From Oligoflexia bacterium (GTDB taxonomy: Bacteria > Bdellovibrionota_G > JANQFH01), in contig JANQFH010000008.1 of the NCBI GenBank assembly GCA_028277945.1, forward strand, positions 124,001 through 188,000: a stretch of DNA of 64,000 bases, in the 5' to 3' direction. The notes under the pieces were generated by a model. That model was not told the origin of the DNA and ran no database searches. It saw only the letters and a list, made by a program, of their open reading frames with translations. The first letter of the stretch is position 1. Every line of letters begins with the position of its first letter. Below, in pieces: positions 56,010 to 64,000 of this stretch. A program made the position numbers and the translations under genes.

Positions 56010-58394
56010 GTGAGATTTATGGGTTATCCGTTTCAGCAGCTTGAGGCCAAGTGGCAAGCGGCGTGGGCCAAGGCGGATGTTTTTGCCGCGCAAGCGATAA
56101 GTAACAAACCAAAATACTACGTGCTGGATATGTTTCCCTATCCCAGTGCTGCCGGCTTGCACGTCGGTCATGCCGAGGGTTACACGGCTACCGACATTGT
56201 CAGTCGCTACAAACGCGCCCAGGGTTTCAACGTCTTACATCCCATCGGCTGGGACGCCTTTGGCCTACCAGCCGAGCAGTACGCCATTGAGACCGGTATC
56301 CATCCTGAGGAGACCACCAACAAGGCAATTGCCAATTTCCGTAAACAGATGCAGCAGCTTGGGTTTAGCTATGATTGGTCGCGCGAGGTATCCACCTGCG
56401 ATCCCAACTACTACCGCTGGACCCAGGCAATCTTCCTGCAACTCTACAAGCGCGGCCTTGCCTATGAGAAAGAGGTGGCGGTGAACTGGTGCCCCGCCCT
56501 AAAGACTGTGCTGGCGAACGAAGAGGTTGTCGATGGCAAATCCGAGCGCGGTTCTCATCCCGTTGAGCGTCGTCCCATGCGCCAGTGGATGCTTAAAATC
56601 ACCGCCTATGCCGAGCGTCTGCTGCAAGATCTCGATAAACTGCACTGGCCCCAGCGCACCATCGATGCGCAGCGCCACTGGATTGGTAAGTCAACCGGGC
56701 TCCAGGTCGATTTTCCCATGGTCGGTAAGCAGCAGCCGCTGACCATCTTCACCACCCGGCCAGATACCATTTTTGGTGCCACTTTTATGGTGTTGGCGCC
56801 CGAGCATCCCTTGGTGGATGAGATCACGACAACAGCTAAACAGGGTGAGGTCAACGCCTACCAAAAGGCGGTGGCTGCGCGGTCCGATCTTGAGCGTCAG
56901 GCGAGCACCAAGAAAAGCGGTGTCTTTACCGGTGGCTACGTTATCAACCCAGCCAATCAAGCCAAGCTGCCAGTCTGGGTAGCAGACTACGTGCTCATGG
57001 ACTACGGCACCGGTGCGATCATGGCAGTACCTGGCCACGATGAGCGTGATTTTGAGTTTGCCACTCAGTTCAACCTGCCCATTGAGAAGGTCATTGAAGA
57101 TGGCAAGGCCATCAACTCCGATCTACTCAACGGTCTCGATATGGAAGCGGCTATCGAAAAGATCAACGCGCATTTACTGGCGCAAGGGGTGGCCCAAGAA
57201 AAAGTGCTCTACAAGCTGCGCGACTGGATCTTTTCGCGGCAACGTTATTGGGGCGAGCCCTTTCCGCTCATCCATTTTCCGCAGGCGGGTATTCAGGCAG
57301 TGCCAGAAAATGAGCTGCCCGTGCTGCTGCCCGAAGTTGCGAGCTTTGCCCCAAGTGCCGATGGCCAACCGCCGCTATCGCGTGCTCCGGAGAAGTGGCG
57401 CAAAGTTAAACACCCGCAGCAATCAGAGACCGGCGAGCGCGAGACCAACACCATGCCCGGTTATGCCGGTAGTGCCTGGTACTTTCTCCGTTATACCGAT
57501 CCACACAACAGCACGGAACCCTTCTCCTTTGCCGCACAAAAGTACTGGATGCCGGTGGATCTCTACATTGGTGGTGCTGAGCATACGGTGGGTCATCTGC
57601 TCTATGCGCGGTTTTGGCAAAAGGTTCTCTTTGATGCGGGTTGGGTCTCACATGAGGAGCCGTTTAAGCGGCTGGTACACCAGGGCATGATTCTTGGCGA
57701 AGATGGCGAAAAGATGAGCAAGTCGCGTGGCAATACCATCAATCCCGATGCTGTGGTGGCGCAGTATGGTGCCGATACCCTGCGGCTCTACGAGATGTTT
57801 ATGGGCCCGCTTGAGCGGGATAAGCCTTGGTCTAAAAAGGGAATAACCGGAGTCCACAAGTTTCTAAACCGGCTCTGGAACCTGCTGCACGATAACAGCG
57901 GCAACTTCCAGGTTGATGCCCAACCACCCGACAGCCAACTGACCCAGCTCATGCATCAGACCATTGCTAAAGTCGGCCGTGACATCGAAGCGCTCAGCTT
58001 CAACACCGCCATCAGTCAGATGATGATTCTTGTTAACGAGCTGGTCAAACGCGATCAACGCCCACGCCCAGCCATTAAAACTCTGGTGCAGTGTCTGGCG
58101 CCATTTGCACCGCACTTTGCCGAGGAAATTTGGCAGCGCTTGGGTGAGAAGGGTTTTGTTGCCATAGCAGCGTGGCCGCAGTTTGATCCCGAGCTGGCCA
58201 AAGCGGCAACTACTAATGTAGCTGTGCAGGTGCAGGGCAAGACGCGTGGTACTGTAGAGGTAGAGGCTGACTCTGAGCAGGCTGTGGTCGAGGCTGCAGC
58301 CCAAAATCTGGCTGCAGTCAAGCGTGCTATGGCCGAGGGGCCGATAAAGAAGACCATTTTTGTCAAAAACCGCATCATCAACTTCATCTTTTAG
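56010..58394 (+). CDS. leuS: Leucyl-tRNA synthetase
   Basis: 794 residues from GTG 56010 (ATG 56019 is the alternative). Class I signatures are present: HVGH at 51-54 in SAAGLHVGHAEGYTATD and KMSKSRGN near residue 568. The CP1 editing domain is present (TRPDTIFGATFMVLAPEHPL, the conserved T-rich motif, and GTGAIMAVPGHDERDFEFA). The zinc/CP region is partial (VNWCPALKTVLANEEV). The anticodon-binding C-terminus ends KTRGTVEVEADSEQ, then FVKNRIINFIF. Length and order are standard. It charges tRNA-Leu and is essential. holA begins 1 bp after its stop, without the lptE gene that separates them in enterobacteria. Confidence 0.98.
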   Translation: MRFMGYPFQQLEAKWQAAWAKADVFAAQAISNKPKYYVLDMFPYPSAAGLHVGHAEGYTATDIVSRYKRAQGFNVLHPIGWDAFGLPAEQYAIETGIHPEETTNKAIANFRKQMQQLGFSYDWSREVSTCDPNYYRWTQAIFLQLYKRGLAYEKEVAVNWCPALKTVLANEEVVDGKSERGSHPVERRPMRQWMLKITAYAERLLQDLDKLHWPQRTIDAQRHWIGKSTGLQVDFPMVGKQQPLTIFTTRPDTIFGATFMVLAPEHPLVDEITTTAKQGEVNAYQKAVAARSDLERQASTKKSGVFTGGYVINPANQAKLPVWVADYVLMDYGTGAIMAVPGHDERDFEFATQFNLPIEKVIEDGKAINSDLLNGLDMEAAIEKINAHLLAQGVAQEKVLYKLRDWIFSRQRYWGEPFPLIHFPQAGIQAVPENELPVLLPEVASFAPSADGQPPLSRAPEKWRKVKHPQQSETGERETNTMPGYAGSAWYFLRYTDPHNSTEPFSFAAQKYWMPVDLYIGGAEHTVGHLLYARFWQKVLFDAGWVSHEEPFKRLVHQGMILGEDGEKMSKSRGNTINPDAVVAQYGADTLRLYEMFMGPLERDKPWSKKGITGVHKFLNRLWNLLHDNSGNFQVDAQPPDSQLTQLMHQTIAKVGRDIEALSFNTAISQMMILVNELVKRDQRPRPAIKTLVQCLAPFAPHFAEEIWQRLGEKGFVAIAAWPQFDPELAKAATTNVAVQVQGKTRGTVEVEADSEQAVVEAAAQNLAAVKRAMAEGPIKKTIFVKNRIINFIF

Positions 58395-58395
58395 T

Positions 58396-59406
58396 ATGGA
58401 TTTCAAGAAGTTTCAGCAGCAGTTGAGTTCCACCTCGCAACTACCGGGGTTGATTCTCCTGGAAACCCAAGAGGGTTACATTGCCGCGGAAGTGTTTAAA
58501 GCACTGCGAAATCATCTCTCAGACTGTGATGAAGAGCGCTTCTACGCTACAGAACTCGGCAAAAGTGCTGCCAGCACCCTCATTGCCAGCCTCAAGACCC
58601 TGCCGATGTTTACACAACGTAAGCTGGTGATTTTGCGACAGGCTGAGGCCTTGGATAGTCAGTCGGAACAAATGATGGTACAATACTTTAAGTGCGAGGA
58701 GGAGCCTGCAGAAGCCCATCTGCTACTGCACTACGCAAAAATCCGCGCTAATGCCAAGCTCAAAAAGTTGGCCGAAAGCCAGGGGTGGTACATCCGCGCT
58801 CAATTAGAGCGACGACCGGAGTTTGCGGCGTGGGTCAAGCAGATTGCTGCAGATAAAGGGCTGCAGCTGAGAGCTGATGTGGTGCGCTTTCTCATGGAGT
58901 ATGTCCCTATGGACCTCACCCTGATGGAGCGCGAGCTAGAGAAGCTAGCTCTCTTTGCCAGCGAGCGTGGTAGCATCGATCTCAAGGCGGTATCCGAGCT
59001 GGTCTGTGCTACCAACGTTGAGTCGATCTTCAAGCTGACCGATGCCATTGGTGAGCAGCGTCTCACCACCGCCCTCAAGCTGCTGCGCAAGATGCTCGCC
59101 CAAGGAGAGTCGCCGCAGATGCTGTTGGCCATGATTGGCCGGCATATGCGCCAACTCTACCGCGCGAAGATGGTGGCCGATCAACGCATTTCGCGCCAGC
59201 TCGTGGCAGAGGGGTTGGAGACACACTCACCCTTTGTTATTGAGAAGGCATCGCGCCAGGCGCGTCGTTTTAGGCTGCCAGACCTACGTCGGGCCATGCA
59301 ACGCCTGTACGAGGTCGACCGCCAGCTAAAGTCAACTGGTTTTGCTGCCGATATCTTGTTGGAACGCCTCGTTTATGATCTTGCCGCCAATCAAGGAGAA
59401 TCGTGA
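58396..59406 (+). CDS. holA: DNA polymerase III delta subunit
   Basis: 336 residues from ATG 58396, chosen because it leaves 1 bp after leuS. The open frame begins 36 bp earlier, inside leuS. Family features are LILLETQEGYIAAEVFKALR (domain I entry), SLKTLPMFTQRKLVILRQAE, the DLTLMERELEKLALFA motif, ESIFKLTDAIGE and the end LPDLRRAMQRLYEVDRQLKS. Delta opens the sliding clamp as part of the clamp loader and does not hydrolyse ATP itself. It is translated in a tight run with leuS and the EAL protein (3 bp to the next GTG). Confidence 0.93.
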   Translation: MDFKKFQQQLSSTSQLPGLILLETQEGYIAAEVFKALRNHLSDCDEERFYATELGKSAASTLIASLKTLPMFTQRKLVILRQAEALDSQSEQMMVQYFKCEEEPAEAHLLLHYAKIRANAKLKKLAESQGWYIRAQLERRPEFAAWVKQIAADKGLQLRADVVRFLMEYVPMDLTLMERELEKLALFASERGSIDLKAVSELVCATNVESIFKLTDAIGEQRLTTALKLLRKMLAQGESPQMLLAMIGRHMRQLYRAKMVADQRISRQLVAEGLETHSPFVIEKASRQARRFRLPDLRRAMQRLYEVDRQLKSTGFAADILLERLVYDLAANQGES

Positions 59407-59409
59407 GCC

Positions 59410-60711
59410 GTGGGCGCTGATTCTGATCCAAAAAAGCTGTTGATTGATGAGACAACCGGTCTACCTACCTTTCTCCATATTATGGAGGAGCTCGAGGAGA
59501 TCCTCACCAAGAACCACTCGCTTGGTATGCTCTACGTCGATCTTAGCTGCCTAAATCGCATTGAAGAGAAGTTTGGTACCTACGCCTACGAGCAGATCGT
59601 CCGCAGTATCAGCGAGATCATCCAATCCATGCGCGGCAACATCATCCGCACCAACGATCTGATCGCGCTCAGTGGCGTGGGCACGGCCTCACCCATGATC
59701 TTTCTCTCGGAGCGGCGTACAGAAAAGGTCGACAGCTTTTTGACTCGGGAAAACGTTGAGGAGGTCAGCGATCGCGTCCAAGACTTCCTCTTCTCCAAGA
59801 TCTTCTACCTGGTCTATCCTTATATAAAGGAGCGACCCAAGATCAGCGTTGGCTTTTCCTTTATTGTCAACAACCCGCTGATTGCGCCGCGACGACTGAT
59901 CTACGGACTCATTGAAGAAGCAAAACACATTGCCAAGCTGCAGCGCTCGCGTCTTGAGATCAAAAACAAAGAGCGGCTGCAGACGATCATCCTGCACGAA
60001 GACATTCAAACGCTCTACCAGCCCATCATCAACCTCGATACCTTTGAGATCATTGGCTATGAGGCGCTCAGCCGCGGCCCTTTAAACAGCGAGTATGAAA
60101 CGCCGGTGATGCTCTTTGCACTGGCACAGGAGACCGGCCTGGTTTTTGAGCTCGATCGCCTCTGCCGCAAGCGCGCCTTTGAAAACGCTCGCAGTCTCGA
60201 TAGCGACAAGATGATCTTCATCAACACGCTGCCAACCACCATTCACGATCCAGACTTTCGCGGTAAGTATCTGCGTGAGTTTCTCAAAGACCTTAACATC
60301 AAACCGGAAAACATCGTCTTTGAAGTAACGGAAAACGCCGCCATTGAGAACTACGCACTGTTTCGTGAGGCCGTGGAGTACTACACCAATATGGGCATCT
60401 CCATCGCCATTGATGATACCGGCACCGGCTACTCCACCCTCGAGTCGATCATTGAGATCAAGCCGCACTACTTGAAGTTTGATATTGCCATGGTGAAGAA
60501 CATCGATAAGAGTGTGCTCAAACGGGAGCTGCTCAAGGCGCTTATTAATGTGGCAAATCATATCAACGCCACCGTGATTGCCGAGGGTGTGGAGACCCAG
60601 GGAGAGCTCAATGCGCTTCGTCAGCTCGGCGTCAAGGTCGGCCAAGGGTTTTTGTTTGCCCGCCCCGGTCCTGCCTTTCCCAAAGTAGAGCCCCAGTTTA
60701 GACAGACTTGA
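59410..60711 (+). CDS. EAL-domain cyclic-di-GMP phosphodiesterase
   Basis: A 433-residue protein from GTG 59410. The N-terminal ~185 residues are a GGDEF-like domain without the active-site signature (opens DETTGLPTFLHIMEELEEIL), probably only regulatory. The EAL domain from ~200 is complete: YEALSRGP (Glu219 of EAL), FINTLPTTIHD (Asn), VFEVTENAAIENY (Glu), IAIDDTGTGYSTLE (Asp pair; DDFG is DDTG here), LKFDIAMVKNID (Lys), IAEGVET and the GQGFLFARP ending. Hydrolysis of cyclic di-GMP to pGpG is likely. There is no membrane segment, so it is cytosolic. It follows holA with 3 bp and precedes the outer-membrane protein. Confidence 0.92.
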   Translation: MGADSDPKKLLIDETTGLPTFLHIMEELEEILTKNHSLGMLYVDLSCLNRIEEKFGTYAYEQIVRSISEIIQSMRGNIIRTNDLIALSGVGTASPMIFLSERRTEKVDSFLTRENVEEVSDRVQDFLFSKIFYLVYPYIKERPKISVGFSFIVNNPLIAPRRLIYGLIEEAKHIAKLQRSRLEIKNKERLQTIILHEDIQTLYQPIINLDTFEIIGYEALSRGPLNSEYETPVMLFALAQETGLVFELDRLCRKRAFENARSLDSDKMIFINTLPTTIHDPDFRGKYLREFLKDLNIKPENIVFEVTENAAIENYALFREAVEYYTNMGISIAIDDTGTGYSTLESIIEIKPHYLKFDIAMVKNIDKSVLKRELLKALINVANHINATVIAEGVETQGELNALRQLGVKVGQGFLFARPGPAFPKVEPQFRQT

Positions 60712-60752
60712 TTGACCAATCCACTTTGTCTCGCCATAATCCCTCTCGGTTT

Positions 60753-61577
60753 ATGGCCATCATTACTATTATAATTGTTGCGCTGCTGGGAATGGGTAGT
60801 TCACTGCCGTCGTTGGCAGGCCAGCCCCAAGTCACCCAGGTGGGTGAGTCGCTCACCTTAGCACCGGATGGCTCCCTACCCACGGCCTTTCAAATCGATG
60901 CCACGGCTGCTGTTCTCAACAGTAGCGAGAGCGGCATTGCCCTGCTCAACCGCCTCAGCTTTAGCTACGCCTTTCCCTTTTACCATCCCGACCCAACCTA
61001 TAGTCTGCACGCGCGGCTCTTCTTGGGTGGGCGGCTCTCGGATCTCAACACCGACTACGCCCCTGGTAATTTGCAGTTTGGTGGTAAGTGGCGGCTGCTG
61101 CGCAACCAGCGCCACCGCTTTACCGTGGGCATGGACTTCACCCTGCCCACCGGCCAGAGTGAGGCCGCCATAGGTATCTCTACCCCTGAGCTGGTGGGCT
61201 ACTTTGAAGAGGCCTTTGGTTTTGAGCCGGCCTTCTACTATGCCTACAGCCGCGGCCCGTTCGCGCTTGCCATGCACACCGGAGTGGATCTGCTACTGCT
61301 TGCCGATGCCACGCCGCCCTTCAACACTGCCGAGCTCTTTTTAGATCATGGCGGTGGCTTTGCCTTTCGTATAGAGCGCTCCCTGACGCTTACCGCCGAG
61401 ACCACCGGCATCACCACGCTTACCTCCGGTGCCAACACCGATCTCTGGGTCGGCCCGGGGCTCATCTGGGAGGGCGCAAGCTTGCGTCTCAAAGCCATGG
61501 CGGCCTTCACCCTGCTCGGTGATGCCGAGGCCGTGCTGCACCCGCTGTTTCGGCTGGGGATCGACTACTTCCTCTAA
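60753..61577 (+). CDS. Predicted outer-membrane beta-barrel protein
   Basis: 274 residues from ATG 60753 with a signal peptide (IITIIIVALLGMGSSLPSLAG). An in-frame TTG at 60708, overlapping the EAL stop, is also possible. The mature protein alternates hydrophobic and polar residues in strands (FSYAFPFYHPD, SLHARLFLGGRL, RFTVGMDFTLPTGQSE, FALAMHTGVDLLLLAD, LRLKAMAAFTLLGD) and ends with FRLGIDYFL, which suits a terminal beta-signal. The FTLPTGQ pattern resembles phenol-degradation MetA-like/transporter-type porins. The function is open. It belongs to the leuS-holA-EAL run by position. Confidence 0.75.
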   Translation: MAIITIIIVALLGMGSSLPSLAGQPQVTQVGESLTLAPDGSLPTAFQIDATAAVLNSSESGIALLNRLSFSYAFPFYHPDPTYSLHARLFLGGRLSDLNTDYAPGNLQFGGKWRLLRNQRHRFTVGMDFTLPTGQSEAAIGISTPELVGYFEEAFGFEPAFYYAYSRGPFALAMHTGVDLLLLADATPPFNTAELFLDHGGGFAFRIERSLTLTAETTGITTLTSGANTDLWVGPGLIWEGASLRLKAMAAFTLLGDAEAVLHPLFRLGIDYFL

Positions 61578-61628
61578 TTGCCGCAATGTGGTATAGGTGC
61601 TGGCTAATCATTGAGATTGCCAGCAGCT

Positions 61629-64000
61629 ATGAGACTTCAACCCGGGAATATCGCGATGCCCCCGCGACTCATCGGATTTATCCTTTTATTTTCAATAGTT
61701 CCAAGTACGACGTGGGCTGAGGAACCTTCTCTTGGTTCAAGCGCAACTTTTAATCAAGCCATTCGGCTTTACACGACCTCCGGTATTCCTGATGCAGGCG
61801 AGCAACTTAGACAATTACTGCCAGATATGAGAAGCAAAGCAGACTTTATTGATCACTGTCGTGACAGCCATAATCGACAGGCGGGTAAAGCGTTGTTTCA
61901 GATGGCTGTTACCGATCCCTCCAAAACAATTACCAGCCAGGCAGCGCGAGCAGCGGCTGCTAGGGTGTATATCGATTTTGTAAACGCATGGAACAAGGCT
62001 GGGGGAGGTGAGGAACGTCAACGACTTAAACAGGAAGCAAAGCACGGAATGCAGATGCTATTTAAAGGCCTCGAGCTCCAAACTGCACAAGAAAAGCATG
62101 GCGTTATTGAGAGAGTGAGAGTGAAAGCGCTTACTGCTGTATCAGCGGTAGGTAAGGATGATCCCATACGAGTGAGAGTCACCCGAGCTCGGCTTTTCCT
62201 ATCCGCCACAGTCAGTATGGCTGCCGTCGTTGGTAGAGAAAGTGTTTACCCACACTGGTTGAATGGAGATTACAGAAGGCAACTTCATTATATCGATGAG
62301 TTGCGATTCGCGGGTTCCCATGTTCTACTCAAGAAAATAATCCAAAGTGACAGCTCTACCATCGTAATTGAACAGGCGCTGCGTGCCTATTGTGCGTATG
62401 CAGCAACAAAGGTACATTTCGTCGTCCTTCAATATAGTGCTCCAGAAGGCCAAAGCGTCAACGATTTTCAGAGAGCACTTGAAAAAGTCATGGGTAATTT
62501 GCAACGTACTATAGCGAGAGCAGATGACCGCTTAAAAATGTTGCAATCCTCACAGCCTGGAGATAGACGGCCCATCGGGATCGGTTCAGAACAACGAGCT
62601 TTTTATAGTCAGCTACTAGCGAGCATACAAAGTGCGACCAGCAGCAAGACCTTTAATTTGCCGCATGGATTAGCGGAATTCCTATTTAAACCAGTATTTC
62701 CTGATCCTAGAGTTGAAGTACGAAGCAGTCGTAACACTCCCACCAAACCCGGTAGACGTCCGCCACCAGGAGGCAATGGCAATAACAACGGCGGCTACCT
62801 AGCTCTCCCCATTCCGAGTGCTCAATCTATGAATCGTGTCGGGCGTGCAGCTCGAGCGGCCGGCGCTGGTTTAGCGGGTATTGGTGTTGAGGCTGGGACA
62901 ACGTTTCTGCCCGCAAAGCTTCTCTCGAAAATTTATCCAGCCATATTCAGCATGGATTTTGAGGAGCTTAACGATTATCTCAGCAGCGGCGAGCTTTTTA
63001 CCGAGCTACCGCATGTCTTTTTCTTTTCCCTTGGTGCGGGTTTTGGCAGCAAGTCTGTTGATATGATTCTTGGTGAAAAGCTTCTAACCAGCCAGGCAAA
63101 AACTCCAGCAGCTCTGAGAGGCAGGCGTTGGCTGCTTGGCATGGGTAGGTCTCGCGCCGTGCCGCTCTCTCATCTCTTGCTTAAGCACCAAGCGGGCTTT
63201 GTTGCCGGTACAGCCGCGGCTCTCGCAGTCCCGTCTGTATGGAACAGAGGCAGACTTCCTAGAGACTTGGTTCCCCAAGTCGCTATAGCAACCGCCACCT
63301 TTTCTCCCATCCATTTTGCGGTTACGGGAACGAGTCGTTCTGCTGTGGGAGCACACTCCTATAGACGGGCGATCAAAGCGGGTAAATCCAGCAGGGTGGC
63401 TGCCAGATATGCAGGGATGGTAGCACGAGGAATCTCAACACCCACCCCTATGGGCGCATTTCTCAGAATTTTGGAGTTGAGCTTCTCCCTCTATTTTTCC
63501 GAGGCGTTTGTTGAACCCTTGCTAGAGCCACGCGCCTTGCGTGCCATGGCTGCTGTAGCCATGGGTCAAATTCTTAGCCGCATTGGCAGGACCCTGATGC
63601 GTGAAGAACCCATTGACGATACCGCCTATGCATCTCAGCTTACAGAATTCTACTTAGGGCTGCTCGCCTATGTACGGCATGTTTCCATGTCAGATCTCAC
63701 AGAGCAGCTTGAGGAACTTGATGATCAGTCTCGCGACCTCTACCGAGATAGCCCTGATACCCTGCTGTTGGCACCCGGCATGTACGTGCTTGCTGCTGGT
63801 GCTGATGCCAAACAGTTTGAACTTGAAAAGATGGCTATTGAGCGACAGATTGCCCAGCTGGAAGCTAGTCGTCAGTATGACCCGATGTTGGTACGCTTTG
63901 CTGCAGAGATTTCCGCCATTCGGCCAACGCTTGCTGAGGTAGCCTTGAAAACAACTACGGAGGTTGAAGCCATAAAAGATGACTACCTCTCTCAGCTCAC
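61629..64000 (+). CDS. Large exported membrane protein, 5' part (cut by window edge)
   Basis: ATG 61629 (or 61656) opens a frame that stays open to the last base (790 codons). A signal peptide (RLIGFILLFSIVPSTTWA) leads a helical region of ~340 residues, then a Pro/Gly/Asn-rich linker (TKPGRRPPPGGNGNNNGG, about residues 372-389). Hydrophobic segments follow (LPHVFFFSLGAGFGSK, GFVAGTAAALAVPSVW, VAIATATFSPIHFAV, FLRILELSFSLYF), then helical text again. The layout resembles the protein at 4084-8001: a soluble front, a hydrophobic middle and a helical back. No named family. Whether it ends with the C-terminal region shared elsewhere in the window lies outside the view. Confidence 0.75.
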   Translation, partial: MRLQPGNIAMPPRLIGFILLFSIVPSTTWAEEPSLGSSATFNQAIRLYTTSGIPDAGEQLRQLLPDMRSKADFIDHCRDSHNRQAGKALFQMAVTDPSKTITSQAARAAAARVYIDFVNAWNKAGGGEERQRLKQEAKHGMQMLFKGLELQTAQEKHGVIERVRVKALTAVSAVGKDDPIRVRVTRARLFLSATVSMAAVVGRESVYPHWLNGDYRRQLHYIDELRFAGSHVLLKKIIQSDSSTIVIEQALRAYCAYAATKVHFVVLQYSAPEGQSVNDFQRALEKVMGNLQRTIARADDRLKMLQSSQPGDRRPIGIGSEQRAFYSQLLASIQSATSSKTFNLPHGLAEFLFKPVFPDPRVEVRSSRNTPTKPGRRPPPGGNGNNNGGYLALPIPSAQSMNRVGRAARAAGAGLAGIGVEAGTTFLPAKLLSKIYPAIFSMDFEELNDYLSSGELFTELPHVFFFSLGAGFGSKSVDMILGEKLLTSQAKTPAALRGRRWLLGMGRSRAVPLSHLLLKHQAGFVAGTAAALAVPSVWNRGRLPRDLVPQVAIATATFSPIHFAVTGTSRSAVGAHSYRRAIKAGKSSRVAARYAGMVARGISTPTPMGAFLRILELSFSLYFSEAFVEPLLEPRALRAMAAVAMGQILSRIGRTLMREEPIDDTAYASQLTEFYLGLLAYVRHVSMSDLTEQLEELDDQSRDLYRDSPDTLLLAPGMYVLAAGADAKQFELEKMAIERQIAQLEASRQYDPMLVRFAAEISAIRPTLAEVALKTTTEVEAIKDDYLSQL

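Noticed and set aside
55929-56171. N-terminal extension of the YceD protein
   Set aside because: The frame is open but runs into leuS, lacks a ribosome site, and the family start with AAGGAG is at 55928.
57013-57690. 225-residue frame inside leuS
   Set aside because: leuS is unambiguous in its own frame. This is an out-of-frame shadow.

Overview
The window looks like the chromosome of a Gram-negative bacterium, most like a poorly characterised deltaproteobacterial-type lineage. That placement is inference, from sigma-54/Fis-type regulators, many signal peptides and lipoboxes, a predicted outer-membrane barrel and a YceD/LeuS/HolA core block. I cannot fix the phylum from sequence alone. Gene density is high, and no rRNA, tRNA, CRISPR array or insertion sequence was recognised.

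Region 1 (1-37.6 kb) is a long accessory stretch of secreted, lipid-anchored or membrane proteins, most of which I do not recognise. Four of them (the cut protein at 1-207, the frameshifted gene at 292-1960, the 976-residue protein at 8246-11218 and the 3,235-residue protein at 18772-28479) share a C-terminal region of roughly 70-140 residues. In three of them it ends in a V-x-I-R-x-R tail. This unnamed exported family is the strongest candidate here for an undescribed system. Around it lie a beta-propeller-like exported protein paired with a 1,300-residue membrane protein, a lysine-rich EHPG-repeat protein followed by a transglutaminase-like protein, two divergent lipoproteins (one with a DUF1565-like beta-helix start), two secreted HExxH proteins, a HEAT-repeat protein, a short secreted peptide behind a strong promoter, and a CPBP membrane protease.

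Region 2 (37.6-39.6 kb) holds a DUF4143-type ATPase, a decayed aldo/keto reductase end and a DUF1428 protein.

Region 3 (about 39.87-49.59 kb) is a 9.7-kb integrated element in the 3' end of the tmRNA gene. A P4-type tyrosine integrase lies beside ssrA, an imperfect copy of the ssrA end marks the far boundary, and putative integrase arm sites occur near both ends. The replication and control genes are a CHC2-primase/DUF3987 protein and an AlpA-like regulator. The cargo includes an SDH-type serine protease, a TIGR02391/HEPN-like protein, an HTH regulator divergent from a secreted nuclease, and several unknowns. It resembles a phage satellite with possible defence cargo.

Region 4 (49.56-61.6 kb) is housekeeping and regulation: ssrA and smpB side by side, an FHA/degenerate-GGDEF/sigma-54 activator, an IlvA-like protein that has lost its PLP lysine and other cofactor motifs, a Fis-type regulator, a TPR/3D-domain lipoprotein, YceD (DUF177), then leuS-holA-EAL phosphodiesterase-outer membrane protein in a tight run. 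The window ends inside another large exported membrane protein (61629 onward) of the Region 1 style.
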